The notes beneath the pieces are model-generated. The model saw only the letters and a program-made list of their open reading frames with translations, searched no databases and was not told the origin of the DNA. Positions 1 to 8,876 of a stretch of DNA of 64,000 bases are shown here, piece after piece; positions within the stretch are counted from its first letter, which is position 1, and each line of letters starts with the position of its first letter. The stretch is taken from NCBI RefSeq assembly GCF_004804355.1, contig NZ_SRWZ01000007.1:1-64000 (forward strand), read 5' to 3'. Both the position numbers and the translations under genes were made by a program. This DNA is from Cognatitamlana onchidii (GTDB lineage Bacteria; Bacteroidota; Bacteroidia; Flavobacteriales; Flavobacteriaceae).

Positions 1-105
1 AATAAATCCCCTGTAGAATTTATGCCCAGATTTGAAGATGAAATAAATTTAATCTCCAAATCTGACCTTAATAACAATTTTTTGTCGAATTTAGAGGTGT
101 CCTAA
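1..105 (+). CDS. C-terminal end of an unidentified protein (cut by window start)
   Basis: Frame 1 is open from the first base to a TAA at 103-105 and gives 34 residues ending in NLEVS. It lies 80 bp upstream of the efflux operon on the same strand. The fragment is too short to assign a family; it could also be a chance open frame, but it has no internal stop and ordinary composition. Confidence 0.5.
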   Translation, partial: NKSPVEFMPRFEDEINLISKSDLNNNFLSNLEVS

Positions 106-146
106 AAAGGGATAGGCTACATAGTGTTAACAAAAGATTAAAACTT

Positions 147-176
147 AGGAAACTTTTTTGGTTTTTAAAGTTTCCT
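147..176. promoter_or_regulatory. Putative operator of the TetR regulator
   Basis: A perfect 10-bp inverted repeat, AGGAAACTTT at 147-156 and AAAGTTTCCT at 167-176, is separated by 10 bp. It ends 4 bp before the -7 element of the TetR gene, so bound repressor would cover the -33 region. This fits autoregulation by the TetR protein encoded just downstream. That binding is an inference from position and symmetry. Confidence 0.6.
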
Positions 177-180
177 TGTG

Positions 181-188
181 TAGATTTG
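181..188 (+). promoter_or_regulatory. -7 element of the efflux operon promoter
   Basis: TAGATTTG matches the Bacteroidota -7 consensus TAnnTTTG. It ends 9 bp before the ATG at 198, so the mRNA leader would be only a few bases long. This favours ATG 198 over the in-frame TTG at 186, which overlaps the element. Confidence 0.65.
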
Positions 189-197
189 CCCTCGATT

Positions 198-803
198 ATG
201 AGAGAGAAAATTTTAATTGGCGCCTCCGAACTGTTCTTAAACTTTGGTTTCAAGAGCGTAACTATGGACGATATTGCCAATAACTTAGGTATTTCAAAAA
301 AGACCATTTATTTACATTTTGCTAACAAAACCAAGTTGGTGGAAGCCACAACTATGTACCTCTTTGAATCTATTTCGGAAGGTATTAATCAAATTTGTGC
401 TTTACAAAAGGATCCCATTGAAGAAATTTACAGTATTAAGCAATTCATTATGGAACATTTAAAGGACGAAAAGTCCTCGCCTCAATATCAACTGCAAAAA
501 TACTATCCTAAAATATGCAACTCCTTAAAAGAAAAACAATTTAAGGTTATGCAAACTTGCGTTATAGATAATCTTAAAAGAGGTATCCAACTGCAGTTAT
601 TCAGGGAATCCATAAATGTAGAGTTTGTAGCAAGAATATACTTTAGTATTATGCTGGCTATAAAAGATAAAGACCTGTTTCCCGATAAACTTTTCTCAAT
701 GAATATGCTTATGAGCAACTATTTAGAATATCATTTAAGAGGTATTTGTACGGCTAAAGGCTTAGAAACGCTAAATAAATTTATAACATCAAATCAATCA
801 TAA
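198..803 (+). CDS. TetR/AcrR family transcriptional regulator
   Basis: A 201-residue repressor with a typical N-terminal TetR helix-turn-helix at about residues 18-45 (key pattern VTMDDIANNLGISKKTIYLHF), followed by an all-helical ligand-binding region with no recognisable specificity. I start it at ATG 198, giving MREKIL; the TTG at 186 lies inside the -7 element. It is the first gene of a four-gene operon: one base separates it from the TolC gene. TetR proteins in this position normally repress the adjacent pump until an inducer binds. A 10-bp inverted repeat at 147-176 is a good candidate operator. The inducer cannot be read from sequence. Confidence 0.9.
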   Translation: MREKILIGASELFLNFGFKSVTMDDIANNLGISKKTIYLHFANKTKLVEATTMYLFESISEGINQICALQKDPIEEIYSIKQFIMEHLKDEKSSPQYQLQKYYPKICNSLKEKQFKVMQTCVIDNLKRGIQLQLFRESINVEFVARIYFSIMLAIKDKDLFPDKLFSMNMLMSNYLEYHLRGICTAKGLETLNKFITSNQS

Positions 804-804
804 A

Positions 805-2151
805 ATGAAAATCAAACTAATACTATTTAGTTTACTATGCACGTCTGTTATATTCTCGCAAGAACAAGAACAAACTAAGCTAAGCTATACATTGCAGGAA
901 GCTATCGACTATGCCATAGAAAACAATAGAAACGCTAAAAATGCCTCCAGAGATGTGGAAGCCGCCTATAAAGAAAAATGGGAGACCATCGCCTTAGGGC
1001 TACCTCAACTAAATGGGCAAATAGATTACCAGAATTTCCTAAAACAACAGGTGAATGTAATTCCTAGTGATTTTGAAGACCCTGATTCTCCCCTTGTTCC
1101 AGTAATTTTTGGAGCAAAACAAAATCTTACTGCTGCTGCAACTTTAAGCCAGCTCATATTTGATGGTTCTTATATTGTAGGGCTTCAATCGGCTAAAGTT
1201 TTTCTAGAAATTTCTAAAAACGCCAAAGAAAAAACCGATTTAGAGGTTAGAAAAGGAACCATTAATGCTTATGGCAATGTCCTTCTTGCCGAAGAAACCG
1301 TTGCTATTTTGGAAGAAAATAAAGCTACACTTCAAAAAAATCTTGATGAAATTACTAAGATATTCGAAAACGGTTTAGATGAAGAAGAAAGTGTTGAGCA
1401 AATAAAAATCACATTGTCTGATATTGAAAGTGCTCTAAACAGAAGCAAACGTATTAAAGACGTTTCGCTTCAAATGCTTAATATGACTATGGGGTTAGAC
1501 ATAACCCACCCAACCCAATTACTTGACAATTTAGAGACCTTAACCGCCAGAAATGTAGATTTGGGTTTAATATCGGATCCCTACTCCATCGAAGATAATA
1601 TAGATTACCAAATCGCAGAAAATGATAAAATATCAAAAGAACTTTTAATAAAACTTGCCAAAAGTAAATCCATGCCATCGCTAAACGCCTTTTTGAATGG
1701 GGGATATAATTCTTTTAGTGATGATTTTACCTTTCTTAACAAAGACCAAGACTATTTTGGATTTGCTGTTTTTGGTGTTGGCATGAGCATTCCCATTCTA
1801 AGTTCAGGTGGTCGTAGTGCAGCCACACAGCGCGCCAAAATAAATTATGAGAAAGCACAGGACGATTTAATAGAAACAGAGCAACGCATTAGATTAGATA
1901 TTGCCACTGCGCAAAGTGACTATCAATATTCTATTGAAGATTACTCCAATAAAAAAGAAAGCCTTGACTTGGCAGAACGTATTGAAGCTAAAAACCAAAC
2001 AAAATTCTTTGAAGGTATTGCTTCTAGTTTTGACCTCCGGCAAGCACAAATTCAATTATATACGGCACAGCAAGAATTTCTTCAGGCCATGCTAGATGTA
2101 ATCACCAAAAAAGCAACATTAGAAACCTTATTAAACCGCATCAATCAATAG
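805..2151 (+). CDS. TolC family outer-membrane efflux protein
   Basis: A 448-residue protein with a Sec signal peptide (cleavage near residue 18, VIFSQ) followed by two OEP repeats rich in long helices, the usual length and organisation of TolC-type trimeric exit ducts. The N-terminal pattern LSYTLQEAIDYAIENN is characteristic of OEP domains. It should form the outer-membrane channel for the RND pump encoded downstream. The gene starts one base after the TetR stop and is followed at 27 bp by the membrane-fusion lipoprotein, so the four genes are almost certainly co-transcribed. Confidence 0.93.
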   Translation: MKIKLILFSLLCTSVIFSQEQEQTKLSYTLQEAIDYAIENNRNAKNASRDVEAAYKEKWETIALGLPQLNGQIDYQNFLKQQVNVIPSDFEDPDSPLVPVIFGAKQNLTAAATLSQLIFDGSYIVGLQSAKVFLEISKNAKEKTDLEVRKGTINAYGNVLLAEETVAILEENKATLQKNLDEITKIFENGLDEEESVEQIKITLSDIESALNRSKRIKDVSLQMLNMTMGLDITHPTQLLDNLETLTARNVDLGLISDPYSIEDNIDYQIAENDKISKELLIKLAKSKSMPSLNAFLNGGYNSFSDDFTFLNKDQDYFGFAVFGVGMSIPILSSGGRSAATQRAKINYEKAQDDLIETEQRIRLDIATAQSDYQYSIEDYSNKKESLDLAERIEAKNQTKFFEGIASSFDLRQAQIQLYTAQQEFLQAMLDVITKKATLETLLNRINQ

Positions 2152-2178
2152 ATAACTTATCATCAAACAATCAAAACA

Positions 2179-3357
2179 ATGAAAACGATATACACCTTAT
2201 TATTTGCTACTGTTCTTTTAAGTTCTTGTGGTTCTGAAAGTAAAAAATCCGTAGAAGACATTCTAGCTTCAGATGATTTGGAACTCATGAGAAAAAAGAA
2301 AAGTGAATTAGATATAACCGCTCAAGAGATTTCAGCAGAATTAAAGTTATTAGAAAAGAAAATCAAAGAACTCAACCCTCAGGCTAAAGTTCCTCTTATT
2401 ACTACTTTTAAAGCTGAAGAGACTAATTTCAACCACTTTACAGAACTTCAAGGAAGTGTTAGTACCAAACAGAACCTAGTTATTCACCCAGAATATTCTG
2501 GTATTTTAACCAACGTTTATGTAAAAGAGGGCCAAAACGTTAGAAAAGGGCAATTGCTGGCCAAAATTGATGATGGTGGTTTAAGCCAACAACTATCTCA
2601 ATTAAAAATTCAAACAGAACTGGCTAAAACTACCTTTGAACGCCAAGACCGCCTTTGGAAACAAAAAATTGGTAGCGAAATTCAGTACCTGCAAGCAAAA
2701 GCTACCTATGAAGCGCAATTACAAGCTACTAACCAGTTAGAGCAGCAAGTGGCTAAAACGCAAGTTAAAGCACCGTTTTCTGGAACTATCGACGATGTTA
2801 TTACGGAACAGGGAAGTGTTGTATCTCCTGGGCAATCTCAACTTTTTAGAATTGTTAACCTGGACAACATGTACATTGAAACAGACGTTCCAGAGCGTTA
2901 CGTAACAGACATTACAAAAGGTAAAGAAGTAAAAGTTTATTTCCCCGTTTTAGGTAAAGAAATAGACACCAAGGTAAGACAAGCTGGAAACTTTATAAAC
3001 CCTGCAAACAGAACATTTAAAGTAGAAATTGGCATTCCAAATACAGATAAATCAATAAAACCTAACCTAACAGCTAGGTTAAAGATTAACGATTATTCAA
3101 ACCCCAAAGCCATTCTAATACCTCAGAGTATTATTTCTGAAAACGCCTACAGCCAACAGTATGTTTATACAATCACTGATAAAGTAGAGAACAAAGCTAA
3201 AGTAAAGCGTGTTATTATTGAAACTGGCAAAACGCAAGGCGATTACATTGAAGTACTATCGGGTATTGAAAATGGAGAAGAGATTATTAACGAAGGTGCA
3301 AGAAGTGTAAAGGAAGGACAAGATGTGAAAATTCTTGTAATCGATAATGCCAAATAA
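2179..3357 (+). CDS. Efflux RND periplasmic adaptor (HlyD/AcrA type lipoprotein)
   Basis: A 392-residue membrane-fusion protein. The N-terminus has a lipobox (LLSSC, Cys17), a coiled-coil stretch follows, and the two lipoyl-like halves are visible: NVYVKEGQNVRKGQLLAKID at about 112-131 and KAPFSGTIDDV near 196. Beta-barrel and membrane-proximal domains make up the rest. It bridges the RND pump and the TolC channel in the periplasm. The spacing to both neighbours is under 30 bp. The unusually charged segment between Cys17 and residue 65 is predicted to be helical and is common in Bacteroidota homologues. Confidence 0.93.
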   Translation: MKTIYTLLFATVLLSSCGSESKKSVEDILASDDLELMRKKKSELDITAQEISAELKLLEKKIKELNPQAKVPLITTFKAEETNFNHFTELQGSVSTKQNLVIHPEYSGILTNVYVKEGQNVRKGQLLAKIDDGGLSQQLSQLKIQTELAKTTFERQDRLWKQKIGSEIQYLQAKATYEAQLQATNQLEQQVAKTQVKAPFSGTIDDVITEQGSVVSPGQSQLFRIVNLDNMYIETDVPERYVTDITKGKEVKVYFPVLGKEIDTKVRQAGNFINPANRTFKVEIGIPNTDKSIKPNLTARLKINDYSNPKAILIPQSIISENAYSQQYVYTITDKVENKAKVKRVIIETGKTQGDYIEVLSGIENGEEIINEGARSVKEGQDVKILVIDNAK

Positions 3358-3377
3358 CTTTAAAGACTACCCAAGCA

Positions 3378-6300
3378 ATGACTAAAGATAAAAAGAAGAA
3401 AAAAGTAAATAAAGAGTTTGCATTATCCTCTTGGGCAATTAACAACAAAACAACCATGTATGTGTTGATTGCTTTGATACTCTTTCTTGGAGCTGGAGCG
3501 TATTTTAGCATGCCAAGAGAGAACTTCCCAGAAATAAAAGAAACCAAAATCTATATTAGTTCTGTTTACCCAGGAAACACAGCCGAAGATATTGAGAAAT
3601 TAATTACCGACCCCATTGAAGACAAGTTAAAAACGGTTAGTAATGTTGTTGAAATTACATCTACATCTCAGGAAGATTATTGCATTGTTATTGTTGAATT
3701 TGACGAAAACATCACGGTTGAAGCTGCAAAGCAAAAGGTAAAAGATGAAGTAGATTCTGAAACGGCTGGCGAGGACTGGCCTACTTTTAATGGCGCTAAA
3801 GTTGAGCCTAATGTGTTCGATTTGAGCATGTCTGAAGAAATCCCGATCCTCAATATTAACATTTCTGGTGACTACCCAGTTGACAAACTTAAAGAGTATG
3901 GCGAATATCTTGAAGACGAGATTGAAAGCCTTCAAGAAATTAAGCAAGTAGATATAAGAGGAGCTCAGGAAAAAGAAGTAGAGGTCGCTGTAGATATTTA
4001 CAGAATGATGGCTGCCCAAGTGAGTTTTGATGATGTTATTAACACCATAAGCAGAGAAAACATGACCATGTCTGCTGGTAATTTAATTACAAGCGGGCAG
4101 CGCAGAACCATTCGTATTCTAGGAGAAATAGAAGATCCCAAAGAACTTGAAAATTTTGTCGTGAAATCTGAACTTAATAACCCTATCTATTTAAGAGATA
4201 TTGCTACGGTTACATTTAAAGATGAAGACAAAACTACGTTTGCCAGAGAGTTTGGACATCCCGTAGTAATGCTTGATGTAAAAAAGCGCGCTGGTAAAAA
4301 CATGGTGGCAGCAGCAGAACAAATTCAGGTTATTGTAGACAAAGCTGTTGAAAATGTTTTTCCTCCAGATTTGGAAGTAACGATTGCCAACGACCAATCC
4401 TCGAAAACCATAGGTCAGGTAGACGATTTAGTAAACAATATCATCTTTGGTATTATACTAGTGGTTACCGTACTTATGTTCTTTTTAGGGTTTAAAAATG
4501 CCTTGTTTGTAGGGTTTGCCATCCCAATGTCTATGTTCATGTCTTTAATGATTTTAGACTATTTGGGATACACCATGAATACCATGATACTATTTGGTTT
4601 AATTATGGGATTAGGTATGTTGGTCGACAATGGTATTGTGGTTGTTGAGAATGTTTACCGCCTAATGAGCGAAGAAGGCATGAGTCGAATTGAGGCCGCC
4701 AAAAAAGGTATTGGTGAGATTGCATTTCCTATAATCATTTCTACTGCAACTACGGTGGCAGCCTTTATCCCATTAGGATTATGGCCTGGAGTAATGGGGC
4801 AATTCATGATTTATTTCCCAATTACACTTTCAGTTGTATTAGGATCTTCTTTGTTTGTTGCTATTTTCTTCAACTCTGTAATGGTGTCACAGTTTATGAC
4901 CATCGAAGACAAAAACATGCCGCTCAAACAAATCATAAGAATTTCAGCTATTGTTGGTGGTATTGGTTTACTAATTTTAGTGGCGGGAGGAAGTTATAGA
5001 GGTCTAGGAACTTTAATGATTGTAACCGTAGGTCTACTATGGCTATATAGATTATTCTTGAGAAAATGGGCTAATGGTTTTCAAAATCATGTTTTACCCC
5101 GATGGGAACGTGTTTACGAAAAGTCATTGCGCTTTGCACTAAGTGGAAAGAAACCCATTCTCATATCTGTAGGAACCTTTATATTACTCATAGTAGCCTT
5201 TATGGGCTTTGGAGCTTCCGTAGGAAGTCAGCGAACTAAAGTCGAGTTCTTCCCAGACAATACCCCTAACCAAATCATTGTTTATATTGAATACCCCGAA
5301 GGTACCGATATTCAAAAAACGAATGCCATTACCAAAGACATTGAGGAGCGTGTCTATAAGATTATAAATGATGAAGCTTATATGCATGGCGATTTTAACT
5401 TTTTAACAGAGAGTGCCGTATCGCAAGTAGGAGAAGGTGCTGGAAACCCTCAAACAGATGGAGGCTCTGCGGCAGAAATGCCGCATCGTGGAAAAATTAC
5501 GGCTACCATGCGAGAATATAAATATCGTGATGGTGCAGACAGTAATGTATTGCTCAAAAGAGTTCAGGAGGACCTCAAGGGTATTTACCCTGGTGTTGCT
5601 ATTTCGGTCGAAAAAGACGCCGTTGGCCCCCCTGCTGGTTACCCCATTAATATTGAAATTGAAGGGAGCGATTATGGGGAACTCATCACTACGGCAGAAA
5701 AAATGCGTGACTTTATCAATACTAAAAATATTCAAGGTATCGATGAGTTAAAAATTGATGTCAATAAGGCTAAACCTTCTATGCAGGTTTTGGTAGACAG
5801 GAAAAAAGCAGGAGAATTAGGTATCACCTCCGGTCAAGTTGGACAACAGCTACGTAATGCCATTTTCGGAGCTAAAGCCGGCATATATAAAGAGGATGGG
5901 GAAGATTATGATATTTATGTTAGGTTTAATAAAGAAAATAGATATAATACGAGTGCTATATTTAATCAGAAGATTACATTTAGAGATATGGCTACTGGTA
6001 AAATTAAAGAAATACCGGTATCGGCGGTGGCTAGGCAAAACAACTCCTCTGGTTTTAGCGCCATTAAACACAAAGATGTTAAGCGAGTGGTAACCTTGTA
6101 TTCGGCACTTGCACCTGGATTTACAGATGCTGGAGCCATTGTTTCCAAAATTCAAAACGAGATGCAAGGTTTTACAGAACAGCCTGACGGTGTAAAAATA
6201 GATTTCACAGGTCAAATAGAAGAGCAAAACAAGCAAATGGCATTCCTTATGGGAGCTTTCTTTACAGGTCTGGGTTTAATATTCTTCATTTTAATATTTC

Positions 6301-6887
6301 AGTTTAACTCGGTTTCAAAACCTGGTATCATCATGTTAGCTATTTTCTTGAGTTTAATTGGAGTATTTGGTGGTATTGTAGCAACAGGAAGTGCCTTTGT
6401 TATTATGATGACCATGATGGGTATTATTTCTTTAGCTGGTATTGTAGTAAACAATGGTGTGGTACTTCTCGATTATACACAACTTCTTATCGACAGAAAA
6501 AAAGTAGAACAAGATTTAGAAGATGATCAATATCTGCAACAAACAGATTTAATTGAAGCCATTGTTAGAGGCGGTAAAGCTCGTTTGCGTCCAGTATTAT
6601 TAACAGCCATTACGACTATTTTAGGATTAATACCGTTGGCTACAGGGTTAAACATTAATTTCTTCACTTTATTTAGTGAGTTCAACCCTCATATTTATAT
6701 GGGTGGTGATAACGTAATTTTCTGGGGTCCTCTGGCATGGACCGTTATTTACGGTCTTTTCATCGCAACATTCTTAACATTAATTGTGGTTCCAATTCTG
6801 TTTTATTTGGTTACAAAGTTTAAAATGAGTCTCTTTAAAAATAGAGTCTCTAAAACTGAACAAATTGATGCCATTGGTGTGAACTAG
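3378..6887 (+). CDS. RND family inner-membrane efflux transporter (HAE-1/AcrB type)
   Basis: A 1169-residue RND permease, longer than AcrB (1049) because of a charged N-terminal extension (MTKDKKKKKVNKEF) and a larger middle segment. It shows two rounds of a large periplasmic loop flanked by transmembrane bundles. The proton-relay region of TM4 reads GMLVDNGIVVVENVYR, with Asp-Asn where AcrB has Asp-Asp, a common variant. The family exports drugs, detergents or bile-like compounds using the proton gradient. It is the last gene of the TetR-TolC-adaptor-pump operon and is followed by a strong terminator. The substrate is unknown. Confidence 0.93.
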   Translation: MTKDKKKKKVNKEFALSSWAINNKTTMYVLIALILFLGAGAYFSMPRENFPEIKETKIYISSVYPGNTAEDIEKLITDPIEDKLKTVSNVVEITSTSQEDYCIVIVEFDENITVEAAKQKVKDEVDSETAGEDWPTFNGAKVEPNVFDLSMSEEIPILNINISGDYPVDKLKEYGEYLEDEIESLQEIKQVDIRGAQEKEVEVAVDIYRMMAAQVSFDDVINTISRENMTMSAGNLITSGQRRTIRILGEIEDPKELENFVVKSELNNPIYLRDIATVTFKDEDKTTFAREFGHPVVMLDVKKRAGKNMVAAAEQIQVIVDKAVENVFPPDLEVTIANDQSSKTIGQVDDLVNNIIFGIILVVTVLMFFLGFKNALFVGFAIPMSMFMSLMILDYLGYTMNTMILFGLIMGLGMLVDNGIVVVENVYRLMSEEGMSRIEAAKKGIGEIAFPIIISTATTVAAFIPLGLWPGVMGQFMIYFPITLSVVLGSSLFVAIFFNSVMVSQFMTIEDKNMPLKQIIRISAIVGGIGLLILVAGGSYRGLGTLMIVTVGLLWLYRLFLRKWANGFQNHVLPRWERVYEKSLRFALSGKKPILISVGTFILLIVAFMGFGASVGSQRTKVEFFPDNTPNQIIVYIEYPEGTDIQKTNAITKDIEERVYKIINDEAYMHGDFNFLTESAVSQVGEGAGNPQTDGGSAAEMPHRGKITATMREYKYRDGADSNVLLKRVQEDLKGIYPGVAISVEKDAVGPPAGYPINIEIEGSDYGELITTAEKMRDFINTKNIQGIDELKIDVNKAKPSMQVLVDRKKAGELGITSGQVGQQLRNAIFGAKAGIYKEDGEDYDIYVRFNKENRYNTSAIFNQKITFRDMATGKIKEIPVSAVARQNNSSGFSAIKHKDVKRVVTLYSALAPGFTDAGAIVSKIQNEMQGFTEQPDGVKIDFTGQIEEQNKQMAFLMGAFFTGLGLIFFILIFQFNSVSKPGIIMLAIFLSLIGVFGGIVATGSAFVIMMTMMGIISLAGIVVNNGVVLLDYTQLLIDRKKVEQDLEDDQYLQQTDLIEAIVRGGKARLRPVLLTAITTILGLIPLATGLNINFFTLFSEFNPHIYMGGDNVIFWGPLAWTVIYGLFIATFLTLIVVPILFYLVTKFKMSLFKNRVSKTEQIDAIGVN

Positions 6888-6926
6888 TATTTTTATTAAT
6901 TGTTTCTGACTAACTCGATTAATAGT

Positions 6927-6966
6927 GAAAAAGCTTCGATATAATTATTGAAGCTTTTTCTTTTTT
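6927..6966 (+). terminator. Rho-independent terminator of the efflux operon
   Basis: GAAAAAGCTTC (6927-6937) and GAAGCTTTTTC (6950-6960) form a perfect 11-bp stem, followed by a run of six T. It sits 40 bp after the RND stop codon. Confidence 0.85.
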
Positions 6967-7053
6967 AAGACCTTCACTTAGACTTGTGTTTCTATCGTAT
7001 TAATTAAAGCTTAAAATCAATATTCAAATACGCATTTAATCATCTAACTTATG

Positions 7054-7061
7054 TAAATTTG
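7054..7061 (+). promoter_or_regulatory. -7 element of the aspS promoter
   Basis: TAAATTTG matches the Bacteroidota -7 consensus TAnnTTTG exactly, 18 bp before the aspS ATG at 7080. It overlaps the upstream in-frame alternative start at 7059 and so argues against that start. Confidence 0.6.
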
Positions 7062-7079
7062 CACCTCAATTTTACGATA

Positions 7080-8834
7080 ATGTTTAGAAGCCATAATTGC
7101 GGCGAATTAAGAGCTGCACATATCAACACAGAAGTTACCCTTGCCGGTTGGGTTCAGAAATCAAGAGACAAAGGATTTATTGTTTGGGTAGATTTACGCG
7201 ACCGATACGGCATTACGCAACTAGTGTTTGACGAAGAACGTACCTCCAAAGATTTGATAGCACAAGCGCAAAACTTAGGACGTGAGTTTGTTATACAGAT
7301 TAAAGGAACCGTTATAGAACGAGCTTCGAAAAACCCTAATATACCAACTGGTGATATTGAAATTCTTGTATCTAAATTAACCATTCTAAACGAAGCCAAG
7401 CTACCTCCTTTTACTATTGAGGACCAAACAGATGGCGGTGAAGACTTAAGAATGAAATATCGTTATTTAGATATTCGTCGTAATCCTGTAAAAGACAGTT
7501 TAATCTTTAGGCATAGAGTAACTCAAGAAGTACGAAACTATTTGTCTAACGATGGTTTTATTGAAGTTGAGACCCCATACTTAATCAAGTCTACTCCAGA
7601 AGGGGCACGCGATTTTGTGGTACCTTCAAGAATGAACGAAGGACAGTTTTATGCCTTACCACAATCACCTCAAACCTTCAAACAATTATTGATGGTAGGT
7701 GGTATGGATAAGTACTTCCAAATTGTAAAATGTTTTAGAGATGAAGACTTGCGTGCCGATAGGCAGCCAGAATTCACACAAATAGACTGTGAAATGGCAT
7801 TTATTGAGCAAGAAGATATACTAAATGCTTTTGAGGGACTAACACGCCACTTATTAAAAGAAGTTAATGGGGTTGAAGTCGACAAATTCCCAAGAATACA
7901 GTATGATGACGCCATGCGCCTGTACGGAAATGACAAACCAGACATTCGTTTTGGAATGGAGTTTGGAGAATTAAACAAGGTTGCCCAGCACAAGGATTTT
8001 GGTGTTTTTAATAATGCTGAATTAGTGGTTGGAATTGCGGTTCCTGGTGCTAATAGCTTTACCAGAAAAGAAATTGACAAACTAATTTCTTGGGTTAAAC
8101 GTCCTCAGGTAGGAGCTTTAGGTATGGTATATTGTCGTTGTAATGATGATGGTTCGTTTAAGTCGTCTGTAGACAAATTTTACAATCAAGACGATTTAGC
8201 CAAATGGGCAGAAGTTACAGGAGCCAAGGCTGGTGATTTAATTTGTGTGCTTTCTGGCGATAAAAATAAAGTACGTGGTCAATTAAGTGCTCTTCGTATG
8301 GAATTAGCGGAACGTCTAGGATTGCGTAAACCCAATGAATTTGCGCCATTATGGGTTATGGACTTCCCGTTATTAGAATGGGATGAAGAAACAGAACGTT
8401 ACCACGCTATGCATCACCCATTTACCTCTCCAAAACCTGGACAATTAGAATTATTAAAAACCAACCCGGGCGCTGTAAAAGCCAATGCCTACGATTTAGT
8501 TTTAAATGGTAATGAAATTGGAGGCGGTTCTATAAGGATTCATGATAAGGAAACACAAGCATTAATGTTTGATTATCTTGGGTTTACTGAAGAAGAAGCC
8601 AAAATACAATTTGGATTCCTAATGGATGCTTTTCAATATGGAGCCCCACCGCATGGTGGGCTGGCTTTCGGATTAGATAGACTCGTTGCAATACTTGGCG
8701 GCCAAGAAACTATTAGAGATTTTATTGCATTCCCAAAAAACAATTCTGGACGCGATGTCATGATTGATGCTCCATCCCCAATAGACGACGAGCAACTCTC
8801 AGAATTAAGTTTAAAACTTAATTTAAAATCATAA
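7080..8834 (+). CDS. aspS: Aspartyl-tRNA synthetase
   Basis: Class II synthetase of 584 residues that charges tRNA-Asp (or tRNA-Asp and tRNA-Asn if non-discriminating) in the cytoplasm. An N-terminal OB-fold anticodon-binding domain (about 1-135) precedes the catalytic core. Motif 2 is seen as [18 protein letters not shown] and motif 3 as [11 protein letters not shown], with the bacterial GAD insertion in between. The length matches the family. The start is set at ATG 7080, giving MFRSHNC; an in-frame start 21 bp upstream overlaps the -7 element. It is monocistronic, between two terminators. Confidence 0.97.
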   Translation: MFRSHNCGELRAAHINTEVTLAGWVQKSRDKGFIVWVDLRDRYGITQLVFDEERTSKDLIAQAQNLGREFVIQIKGTVIERASKNPNIPTGDIEILVSKLTILNEAKLPPFTIEDQTDGGEDLRMKYRYLDIRRNPVKDSLIFRHRVTQEVRNYLSNDGFIEVETPYLIKSTPEGARDFVVPSRMNEGQFYALPQSPQTFKQLLMVGGMDKYFQIVKCFRDEDLRADRQPEFTQIDCEMAFIEQEDILNAFEGLTRHLLKEVNGVEVDKFPRIQYDDAMRLYGNDKPDIRFGMEFGELNKVAQHKDFGVFNNAELVVGIAVPGANSFTRKEIDKLISWVKRPQVGALGMVYCRCNDDGSFKSSVDKFYNQDDLAKWAEVTGAKAGDLICVLSGDKNKVRGQLSALRMELAERLGLRKPNEFAPLWVMDFPLLEWDEETERYHAMHHPFTSPKPGQLELLKTNPGAVKANAYDLVLNGNEIGGGSIRIHDKETQALMFDYLGFTEEEAKIQFGFLMDAFQYGAPPHGGLAFGLDRLVAILGGQETIRDFIAFPKNNSGRDVMIDAPSPIDDEQLSELSLKLNLKS

Positions 8835-8840
8835 AAATTA

Positions 8841-8863
8841 ATCCCGCCATGGCGGGATTTTTT
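8841..8863 (+). terminator. Rho-independent terminator of aspS
   Basis: ATCCCGCCATGGCGGGAT is a near-perfect self-complementary GC-rich hairpin followed by TTTTT, 6 bp after the aspS stop. Confidence 0.85.
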
Positions 8864-8876
8864 AGTAATTTTAAGC

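Noticed and set aside
4781-4999. Cys-rich ORF inside the RND pump gene
   Set aside because: Out-of-frame shadow of a transmembrane-coding region; the RND frame is intact.
6721-6800. AACATTCTTAACATTAATTG inside the RND gene as another Pho-like site
   Set aside because: It lies deep in coding sequence with no following promoter element and is explained by codon use.
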